Below, piece after piece: positions 46,901-58,900 of a DNA stretch of 64,000 nucleotides. The stretch's first letter is position 1. Each line of letters starts with the position of its first letter. Under the pieces are notes generated by a model. That model did no database searches and was not told where the DNA came from. It saw only the letters and a program-made list of their open reading frames with translations. The DNA lies in NCBI GenBank assembly GCA_963457665.1, contig OY735224.1:39794329-39858328 (forward strand), written 5' to 3'. The translations under genes were made by a program, and so were the position numbers. The stretch comes from Thysanoteuthis rhombus (taxonomy: Eukaryota > Mollusca > Cephalopoda > Oegopsida > Thysanoteuthidae).

Positions 46901-49900
46901 GTAAAGTAACTTTCTTTTTTACTTATTGTGTGTGCAACGTTGCGTTACGAAGTTTTGTTTTGTTGATCACGATGATTATCACCGAAAATGTCTGAATTTG
47001 TATGAGTTGTATTGATTATCATCGAAAATTAAAGATTTCTCATAACAAACAGTTTCTCATAACAAAAGAAAGATAACGAAGTACTTCAAAGCCGTGCATT
47101 TTCGTACGACTGACGGAAAGTAAGGGTTCAGTTCAGCATCAGCTACATGCAATAATAAATAGAACCCTCTCCTGGAACCTAAATTTTATTATTTTTTTTT
47201 TTCAACACTGATAACGAAGGTCTTGAAACTTTTTTTTAGTTTTTAGACTATTTTTGGGATTATTCGATCATATTTACCGGCATTTAAGACGTACATTTAA
47301 GTAAACAAATTATGCAAATATTATAGTTTATCCAATGCACTAGTATTATGACAAGGGGCCGCTTACCGAATTTTCGATTGGACGTCTATAAGGGGGCTTG
47401 GATGAGTTGTAACCTGTAGTTGGTGTTTACCTCTAAATTACTATATTAAACCCTGTATCTTATAAGCCGGGAAGGATGATGTGAAGTCGTAAATGAAATG
47501 ATTTAGAAGAAAGTATTTTCGTTGGCCTTGTATTTTGTACTCGTTGAGAGTTCTGAGTGATTCCATCTCTGTATCAAAACTGGTTACATTTGTGCGTACA
47601 ATTTATCCATCAAATGTAACAATCATTCTGGGACAGAGGTAGTAGTAATATTTTGGTCAAGATATACGGGTCGAGTGTTAGGAATTCTCCTTGATTTTTT
47701 TATTATTATTTTTTTTTTTTTTAAATTTAGGTGTTTTCAATCCATTTAGATCCTACAACTCTCCAGAAATTTATTAGTTTTTAGATGAAGATTTTTTTGA
47801 GGTTTTATGGAGGAGGGGGTTCTATTTACAACGTAACCATCATGCTATAGTCGGTACTTAATTTCCGCCATCTTACCGGAGGTAGTGACAACTATTTCCG
47901 TATTATAATTTACAGAGTATACCAAAAAGACCCATCTCTTATCGCATTTTTCTATTTTACGTTTTCATTTACTTTTTCTCAAAACACGAAAGATTTGCCA
48001 ACATGACCCCTACTCTACAGCCAATACGGCATGTAGTGTTTGGGTAGGATCCAGGTCAAAAGGCATCAACCAAAAGGACAACAATGTAGTGCTATGATTG
48101 AATTCTTACTGATCAAGGAATTCGATGTAGTATTTTTTTTTTTTTGTGAATTTAAATGAGTAAAATTTACCTCGATTTTATTTATTTCGTAAGAGTGATT
48201 TAAGTATACTTAATGAAATAGGACAAATTCATAACTAAAATACCCACGTAATATTTGCTTTAAAGTAGCTCCAAATTCATTCATAGTCTCTAAAAAGTAT
48301 AATTCTTTTTCTGTTTAAAAGTTATAATTAGTAATGTATCATAAGTCCTCATAAATTAAGACAATGAAATTGAAACATAGCTTACTACATCGGCTTGGTA
48401 ATACGCCATTTCATTACGATTAATTTGCGATAGTGAAACTAAACAAAGTATATTCTTTTCAAAGTCGATCGTAAAACTCGATTCATTTACTTAAGTTTAT
48501 AAAGTCATACACGGGCCCTAAAAAGTACAATTTTTTCATTAAAAGGTTTAATAACAGAAAATTCATCACATATTAACGCTAATATGAAATTAAAACTTAG
48601 TTATTCAAATTTGCAAAGTGAATTCTACAATTTCATGGCGGCAAAATCTTAGACATAATTATCCCTTTCAATTAAAAATTATACTTTTTAAAGACTCCAT
48701 ATGACTTTTGGGGCAAATATTAACTTATATTACGATATGATCTTAGTCGTAAAAAATGTTTTAAGATATCATTTATCTCATATAAAAGTATTTTATTCAA
48801 ATTTTGAAAAAAAATATTACGAAGTCTCCCTGTGAGATATGGTACGAAAAAAGAAATGAAATCACAAAAATGTGTATTTATTCGAATTTACAAAAAATAG
48901 TTTATTAAATTATGGACTTAATTAGTAGTATGAATTCAGTTGAAGTATTCGTTGTGCAGTGATGATATTCTGGTCTGATGCCTTTTGACTGAACGCGATC
49001 GTAACAGAGAAGTTCGTATTACACAGACGCCTTTCGACCGGTCAGATAGGTTAAGGCCAATTGTACCAGAAAATTTTGTTGACCCTGACGAAGATGAAAC
49101 TTTCATAGTGTTCAAAATTTCTGGATGAGGAGAAAAGAAAATTATGACGGAAATTCGGCACATCTGAAGAATTAATTCCCATTTCGTGGATAGAGGAATT
49201 GGTCAAAAAAACTATCACAATTAACAGGAACTGCAATTGTAAGTTTTGCGAACAGAAACATTTTAACGAAATCGACTACGGATGCACGAAAGGGGAAATA
49301 TATTTCAGTGCCTTCTAAAAATCAACAGAACTTTAACGCCTTTTCGGCACAATGTAGAGAAGGTGATCCCGACAATAAATTGTTATTTTTCACACCGTCA
49401 CTCATTCGATGTTAAAAACAGCGCGCATAGAAAGAAAGAATATTGATTGAACACCAATATCCGCTATAACCATGAAAATTAATATATGTATTGATAGATA
49501 AGTAAAATAAAAATATGAACCAATGATTACTAATATAAATTGATAAAAAATTATATGAATAAATAGTATTCTAAACTACGTATCAAAAAAATACTCGATT
49601 TTAATGTTTGACCAGTGGCCATCAACTCTGTTGTTCCCTTTTGTGCATCCGTTGTATATTTCGTCAATAGTTAAATGTTTTCGTTCACGAAATTTAGGAT
49701 TGCCAACAAAACATTTCCTTTCATTCTATTTCAGTAGTTAACCATAGATCAAAATTTGCGGTGAAGATTCACATCAGCATGCCCCCTCAAAAACCACAAC
49801 GAGAGCACAAAAAATCGTCATTAAAATATCTAAGAAGCCTTTCAAGGGAAGTAACCGAATACTTCGAAGCCGTACTATCCTATAACTGACTGGAAAGTAA

Positions 49901-50378
49901 CGTTTCAGTTCATTCTTACAGCTAGATTGTAAATAGACTCTCTCGTAAGACCCGACAAGAATTTATTTTTCGAAAAATAAATTCCAGGAAGTTTGTTAGG
50001 GTCTTGATGGGTTGAAAGCACACAAAATTACCCGCGAAAAAATTGTTTGTTGTTTTTTTTTTACCTGGTTAACGGATGTGTTCTTTTACTTGAAATGAAA
50101 TATTCATGATGGAATAACTATATTTTTATTTTATGCTACTAACTATAGGATTACCATCTTTTTATTTTGATTTCATCTTTTTGACAGTGTAAGACTTTCT
50201 GATTCAACCAAAACATTGTTGAGCGTGTGAATATATGTCCAGCAAATAGTAGTTACCTCAGTCAATGAAGTTCGAGAGAAAAGACTACACAGGATCCTTC
50301 TGTCTGTCTTGCGGAAGGATGGGCCATAAACTGAAGGGGACAAACTGATCCAATTTTGGGGCGGATCCTGGAATGTTC

Positions 50379-50421
<43 letters not shown>

Positions 50422-53400
50422 GTATTCGTTCACATCTGTCCAAACAATATCTCTAAAAGTTCTCAATAAATTTCTATGAAATTTCATGGAAGGGTGGGCT
50501 ACGGGCTAAGGGAGAAGTGATTGTATTTTGTGGTGGATCCAGGAATGTTTTCGATTGAGATAATTTCATCGTTCTGAAGTGAGCATGAAAGAGATATGCT
50601 AAATTTAAATTTTAAGGGAAGTAACTATCAGTACATATTGCCAGAATTGGAATTTTCCCTACGTTTTTCAGTGGTTTATTTTCATTCACATCCAGCTTTT
50701 AGTTAATGTATGACCTGGGTAGGTATATGCTCTCTAGTTTGCCCACGGAAGTAACTGAAAAATTCTTTTACACAATATTCTTCTCTTTCATACAACTTTT
50801 CCAAGCCTAACTTTATAATTTCCGTGTGTTTGTTTGCTTTTGTTTGTTTTTTTTTTTGTTGATTAGTAACTTTTTCAATCAACTAGAAAAAAAACAAATC
50901 GCAAAAACTATTTTGGTTGACTTTTGAGCACCATATTTACTGGATGATATGCTATAATTTTTTCCAAACTCGAGTACAATGCCACCCCTCCAATCCGACT
51001 GATTTTTTTGTATTGAATTTCTTGCATAAAAACACAATTAAATACAGCAATCTTCATCATAGACTAGAGTAAGCAAACGCGAATAGAAATGTTATCTACA
51101 CCTTTTTTTTATTTTTGGAAAACCTCATCTGATTAAAAAGAAAGTAGTTTCATTGTTGAATGACCGCAGCCACCAAAGGTGGCGATTCTTTTTTTATACG
51201 TGTGTTTTATTTATTTAGTTTTAGACATACGAATGTACTAGCACTCCTGGCTATAACATGTTGTCTGCAGACTTGTAAATTGGTATCGGTACTCCACTAG
51301 ACTTGAGAGGAAAAAAATTACTTGAGGGAGGCTTTATTTTGACTTTTTTTTTCTTTTTCTTGGTAACATCTAGATTATACAGAATCTCTTGGTTTCTAAA
51401 TGCTTTTATTTTTGATGTTTTTCAGCAGAAAACGCCAGTGAGGTCATAAATATAATTTATTCTGATCATCTTTGATGGAATTTATTTTTCATGAATTGAA
51501 ATTTTGATGTTTCGATTGTTCAATTAATGACTGATGGCAAGTTTTATTTAGATTTAGATACACTTGTGAGTGAAATTAACACAGATTTAAATAAAGATAA
51601 ATTTAGATTCTGAACCAAATTTTTTTGTTTATACATTTGAAATATTGCACAGAAAAAGTTTTCCTTGAGTTTTTACCTTGAGATGTGATAACCTGTTAGT
51701 TTCTTTAAGGTTCTTTTTAAATTCAGAAAACAATTCAATGTTTTAAAAGAATTGAGAAACCATGATAGAACCAGAATATCACTTAATATGCACTTAAATA
51801 ACTGAAATCGATGAATGAAAAAACTTTCAACATTTTTTTTGCATCTCATAATAACGTTTCTAAGATTTTAATAATTCTAAGTAAAACTTATGGCTCAACT
51901 TGGCAATGAGAATCCTGATTTGAAATTGTCAATTTACTTGTGCTGTAAGTGGATTTTATTGTTGTTTTTCTTTTTTATTGTCTTAAATACGTGTTATTTG
52001 TTTTTTTGGGTTTTTTTTTGTATGCCTTTTAGTATTATTTAATTGCGATCAGAAAATGTGTGTCTGCCCACTAGTACTTGAGTCACTTCTCTCAGCAAAA
52101 TGTTTTTGTCACTATTTTTGTTTTTACCGCTCTCTGAAATAAAAGTAATATTTAAAAAATCAAACTATATAAACTGTGAAACACCAGCAAGATACGGCCA
52201 TGTTTTTATAGGTGGACTCACAGTATTGTCTACTCTAGCAGATATTTATATTGTAAATAGAAAATCAAGTGTCGCAATGAGGGACATATTTAGGATCCAG
52301 TTTTTTATTTTATATGTTTTATAGTAAATAGATCATCCATTTTGAAGGGTCTTCCTCTATAAAAGTTACTTTTTCTCAAAAACAAATATTTTTCCAAAGG
52401 AACTAAGGTTGGATTCAGTTATGGATTTTTTTTCATAATTTCTCTTCGTAATTTGTAAAAACCGATTCTTGAAATCCCCCCATTTTATTCGTCAACATCA
52501 TTCCTCTTATTGCATAAATAATCTATCATAAGTACCTTCTGATTAGTTAATCTCTCATGACAAGTGGTGTAAGTGTTAGCAACAGAGCCAAGTTCAAACT
52601 CCGACTGGAGCTATTTACATTCACTTCACTTTTATGTACAAGAGGCATGAATCCATCTCTTCTCCTCCAGGTAAAATAGCAGGGTAGACTGGGTTCTTTA
52701 GCCTTGAGAGGCAACCAGTGTAAGGGAAGAACAACTCGGAATTCAAAACTGGAGATAGGAAACCACTCCACTGTCCTTCTCAAGAACAATCATGGCCATG
52801 CACAGTTAAAGAAAAGGAAGCTGTGGAGAGTCATGATTGCCCTTGTCTGTAAAAGGTGTGGCACATATCACATGACTGATCAGCTTTTCAAAAAGAAAGA
52901 CTTATTTTGCCATTAGCACTGACTGACCTAAATACCAGAGTGAGTGAATTTTAATTTCACTCTCTATAAATAGCAGTAGTTTTTAACCCTGCCACTCCCT
53001 GCCACAAGTTAATATTTATCTCAACTAGAGCATTGGTTACCTAGTATAGTTAGGTAATCAACCCTTTTTAGTAGTATTAGGTGGCACGGTCTTTGTTTAT
53101 GTTTGAGAATTAGTTGTATTGAGAAGTGCAGGGATATAAAGTACCAACCCCTCTCAATAACGTTTTTATTGTGCATTTTCTCTTTTAATTACTTTCCACT
53201 CTTAACATTTTTACTGCGTTATTTCTTTACCATAGTAACCATTTAATGACACAATAATTTAGGATTTCTTGGACAATTTGACTAAAGATGGATTTTTTGT
53301 TAACCCAAGTGCCAAGCTTATGAGGACAATGTCATAAATTAGGCTGTTTGAAGGGTTACAGAGCAAGATTATTTCATGATAAAAGGTTGCTTTAAAGAAA

Positions 53401-55915
53401 TAAAATAATCAATATGGCACAAGGCTTGTAGGAGAAAAATATTTTCCAATCTGGTGCCATCAGGTGGCTGCCATCTTGTATTTAAAATTTTTAGTTCTAC
53501 TTCCTTACAATTTTATAAAAACCCTGCTCTTTTTACTTCAAATTACGACAAAATTTTAAATAGAATGACCACAGTATTTTACTTAACTATCATGCCTTTA
53601 TATGTGTGCCACCTATTGGTCATATGCATAGCAGATATCTAGTCATATTTTTCGGATATATCATCTACTCTTGATTTGGCAACAATGGGTTGATTGATAC
53701 GTGATGTAATTTTCTGTCTATTACGAGAGTTGATAAAGAAAAAAAAAATGATTTTTCTTTGATAACAAATATAAAATATGCACCATTGAAAGGGAAACCG
53801 TTGACATTTTTTTTCTGTCATGAGAACTGATTAAATAGGAGAATATCTGAGATTGGAGAAAGTTTGCTACAGAGATATTGGACACATCTAAAACCTATAA
53901 AAAAAAACCCACCACAATAAAAAAAGACTGTACATAGTTTCTGAATTCTAGTTTCAGGACCTCCTTCACTTAGTTGTGCCTCAATTTGGATCATAGAGAA
54001 AAGAGTTTCTTAAAGAATTTTTTGTACGTAAGTTTTATGTCAGATAAGTTGATTTTCAGAATTATAAATATAAACTATGCAAAAGCTTCAACAAATAATT
54101 CCTTTTACTCGATTACCCCCACTAACAAAGTTAGACAGCTAGGTATGTGTATTCGGTTGCGTCTGTCTGTCTACCTGTATGATATCTCGGGAAGTATTCA
54201 ATGGATTTCAATGAAATTTTGTGGGAGGGTGGGCAATCGGGTAAAGGAAGAAGGGATCGACTTCGGGGGTGGATCTTTGCAAAATTACCTCCCTTCCATA
54301 GAGATATGCCGGCAGAAGTTTGTGTCTATCCACATATCTCGAAAAAATCTCAGTTGATCTGTAGATTTTGAAATTTTGTAGAAGAGTAAACAATGGGCTA
54401 CAGACAAAATGATTGAATTATGGGGTGGATCCATGCACAATTACTTCCCCTGACAAAGGTGCTGGCTGAGGTATAAGCTCTGTGCATTTTCTGGTTGGAA
54501 AATAGATGCGTTTTCCCTCACTTAAATTGAAACTAACTTGTCCAACACGGATTTCCATGAATTTATTTTGATAGGAAAACATTTGAATTGAAATATTATC
54601 TCACTTTGATTTGTAGTGGAATACTATTTGGGTATTGCAGATTTTTATGAACTCTTATTCTTGTGTGAATGATTTTGAATCAGGTTTGGATGAAGATTTT
54701 GAAAGTTGAAACCTCATTGTTCAAGAGATTACCATGAACATTGACTGCTTGGGATGAGTCACAACTTAAGCACTCCCTACTTACCAGACAATTATCATGC
54801 AGATACATGTTTTGTTTTTTGTTTTTTTTTTCCCTAAAAAAATTGTTTTTATTAAAAAGATTTTTGAAGCTTATTTTTTCAGTTTATTTTTTTTCTCAAA
54901 TTAATTCGAAATATTTTTGTTATCAGCACAGTTTGAAAATCGGTAATAGTGTTCCCCTTTTCACTTTTTTGCACATTGCACTTTGGGCACAATTTTTAGG
55001 TAGGCACTATGACTTTGACATCTCAGCTGATTTCAATGACATATTTAGCAATAGTTTGTCAACAAATTATCTAAATAAAAACAACTACAAATTCTTATAA
55101 AATTACATTTATCAATTTTCAACTCCTAGACTGGAAGAAAAGCTAAGTAATTATCATATGTATACACTTTGTAAAATTAAAGATATTTTTAAAAAAAAAC
55201 AAACTTTCTTGACTGAAATTTCATGCACAGAGTGTCTGCTGTTGCAATAGTTTTACAGTAAAAAATTTGCAAAAACCTTGATGGGCAAATACACCTAGAT
55301 TTGAAATTACAAAATATCAACTATTTATTGGATTTTAGAAAAAAATTCACTACTCATCCAAAGAAGGGTAGAATTTTTTCCATGTTTTCTTTCTAGATTC
55401 ATTATAAGACTATTGTGTTTAATGTTAGTGGTTCAACTACAATTCCCACAGTGCAATGCATGAAAAAGTAAAAAAGGTAAACCTTTCTTTGTGAAGGTGG
55501 CATCTAGATACAATACACTAAGGGAAGATTGAAGAAATACATAAGCTGAAACATAAAAACAACAAAGATGAGGATACTATATAAAGAAATTGTTAGTGCT
55601 TTGAAAAGAAATTTTAATGTTACCTAGACTTTGAACACAAACTGCTACAATTCTCTTTTCTTTTTTTATATTCCACTTATTCTCAAGGCGTTGTGGGAAG
55701 GTGGAGATGGTGGTTGCATTACTTTCAACTGTCTGCTTCCACTCTCTGTTATTTACTTGGGCAATCCACCATGATCCACTTCTGGCTGGCCAGGCCACTC
55801 TCACCTCCTACTGCTACAACACTTGGCCCAGAAATGTAGACATAGCAGCTGTAAACAAAAAAAAAAAACAGCTGCACAGACATAGACAAAGAGAACATAT
55901 GTAAAGTGTTGCATT

Positions 55916-55969
<54 letters not shown>

Positions 55970-58900
55970 GATTTTGCAGGAAGAGAATGTTGTGCTTTCA
56001 ATCACTGAGACCTCTGTTACCTTTGGGGAAAGTGTCAGTTTTGAAAAAAATTCTCTTTGGGTTTTAAGGGTTGGGTTCTGTTTACGATCTTACTATAGTG
56101 CTTGACTATTTTCCAGTCTTATTTTCCATCTGTTGTTCAGAACTACAGCTTTGAAGTATTCTGGTGATATTAAATTTAATTTTTTTTGGTTGAGAAATTT
56201 CTCATCCTTAAGGATGATTATATACAATTCATACTAGACATAACAAAATAGATACTTAATCTGAAAATGAGTGCAGAAAGTTCTTGGATGTACACCTTTT
56301 CTGTCTGTTTTAGATGATTTGCCTACTACCGATTTTCTAACTAGAAATACATATCACTGCTAACACCGTTCATTAACTAAAATCTGAATACAAGTCTGTT
56401 CATATGTAGCTACGATGCAGGGGAGGTAGATGTGTCAGCTTCAGTTTTCTATACTATCAATATTCGAAAAAATATTTCTAATCAAAGAAAATTCTTGGAT
56501 CAACCCAAAATTTAATCAATTCTCCTTCAGCTCATGGCCCACCCTTCCACAAATATTCAAATTGATTGAGTACTTTTGGGGATATTTTGTGGACAAACCA
56601 ACAAACATAGTTGAATATTTATATCTCTTCCAACTTCGAGACTTTTTTGTTTATTAAGACAATCGATCAAAATATGGAAAGTTGAAACTTAGATACCTCC
56701 CCCACATCTTAGCTATATATGAATGGTTTTTAACCGGGGAGTGGTGTTGGTTAAGTTATGCGCTCTCTGAGTGCTGTCTATTTTGTATGTTAAACCAGAT
56801 GGTATATAAAAATGAGTGTGAAAATTTCTCTGGTTGGTCGAAATACAGAAAGTAATGATTAGAAACAAGTTCGACTGGTTCAGTCATGGAAGAATAAGTG
56901 TTAAGTTTAACTAATTAGGAAAACAGGTCTGGTTATTCACTCAGTAGAAGCTGTTACATGACTAACATCTTTTAATAGCATGCTGTTGTTGGGGTAATCG
57001 ATTGAAAACAGGGTGATCAATGAATTAGTTACCTCTCTAACCTTTTGTTGGATCACTAAATGTTGAATTTTCAGAAAATGAACGTAAACACTGCCGAACA
57101 CAATGTAAGGGAACAATTTAGCATCAACTTACATTGCAAGCTGATCCCTCCCATTAAAAACCTATTGGGGGGGGGGGTCAAGAACAAAATTTTTTTTTTT
57201 TTTTAGACATAATGAGAACGTTTAAATTTTCTGCCTTTTTATACTATAGAAACCAATTCTGGTGACAGTTTTAGTTGACATTTTGTGATTTCTCAAGTTG
57301 AAAATAGAGAAAGTAATAATTAAAAACCAGTTCCACTGGTTTGTCCATGGGAGAACTATAAGTATTGAATTTAACTATCTATGAAAAGAAAACAAATAGA
57401 AAATATTCTAATGACTTAGGAAGGTATGAAGAGAGAAAAGCGTTCTATTGGCAGAGAAAGAATAAAAGAAGACATGATTAATATCTGGGTCATTCCATCA
57501 GACCAATGGTCTCCATGTGACTCTCTGATTCTGCTCACTCTTCAATGAAGTCCTGTGAAATTTTAGCTCAATTTCTTTACTCGCTGAATCATTATGAATC
57601 CAAGAACAATGATTACTTTGTTGGCCAGACTCGGTGGCTAGATTATTTTTTCCATTTTCAGTTAGCCGCCATTCCGTAAGAGTTCTATTGAACTGAAAAA
57701 TTGTTTTCGGGGTCAACTCTTTATTTTTTTTTTTTTTTTTTGAAAAGGTTAACAGCCTGGCTTTTGGAAATATTTTTTCAGAAAAAGATGTCTAAGTGGG
57801 CTGGAAATTTTATCAATGTATATGAGAAACCATTTTTGATAGATCATAATTCAGGACCTGACCCAGTTAGTAAGCATTGCCTGGCAAGGGAGAAATTAGT
57901 CTCAATGCATTTCACAATCTTGATCTTTTTAACTTTACTGGATCCTAAGATGTAAGGCCTCTGAAATGTCTACGGACCTGAAAATTACCACCAGTACTCT
58001 ACTAGACCCCTACTGAAATTTTTTTTTTTTTTTAAATTTTGGATAAAAAGCTTTTCTGATTTTGGGGGGACCATATTTTGACTGGTTGATCATTGCCTTA
58101 GAAACAGTGGCTTGGATTGAAAGTTATGTAAAAACAATTGGAATTAAGATGAAAGTAGAAACTGTTATATATAGAATATGCTACAATACTCCATCCAATA
58201 ATATAATTAAGAAATCAAGTTTCAATGAAAACAGTATAATACAGAAGAAGTAATTTATTATAATCAGATGTTATCAGACGGCTATTGTTATCAAAATTAG
58301 CGGATCCCAAACACTATTTAAAATTATCTGCTTACTATAATCATGTATTTTCTAGATATGTCTGCATTTCTCAATAAGACATTTCTAGATAGACCAGTCA
58401 GTTACATTAAACAGCAGAAAGAAGGAAAAGGTGTGATGTCATTAAAAAAACATCTTTTCTGATTATTTTTTTTTTACCATCTGCTATGATGTCACAAGGT
58501 TCACATGTTTATATTTAAAAAATGCCAAAAATGTCCATTTACAATTTTTATTGAAAATAATACTCGCAGAATATTTCCGTATCGCAATCAATCGACTCAA
58601 AGAAAGGAAAGACTCCTTGCTCTTCTTCATTCTCCTCCTGTTACCATGGATGTTTTGTTTTTTTCTTTTTTAACACAAGTTATTTTTTTTTGTGGATTTA
58701 AAATGTTTTATGAATTTAACAACTGATGAAATGACTTCAGAAAATTCTAAAAACCAGATTGATTTGAGTTCCTGTAGATTTTCAAAAAGTTGGAATATTG
58801 GATGTTGAAATTTCCCCCATTGATTTGAACTGTAAACAGATTTTTCAAACATTAATATCTCTAGGTTTTTGTATTGTATACAAATGATCACATCAGAATT

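Noticed and set aside
52547..52916. Overlapping frames on both strands in a GC-richer stretch, briefly considered as a LINE or zinc-finger fragment
   Set aside because: A minus-strand LHWLPL string is reminiscent of some LINEs, and the plus strand has CKRCGTYH. Neither extends into a coherent motif series, so no call is made.
43389..57300. R1 copies considered as paired termini of one large transposon
   Set aside because: Distances and orientations are irregular, and no transposase lies between any pair. Independent dispersed copies are the simpler reading.
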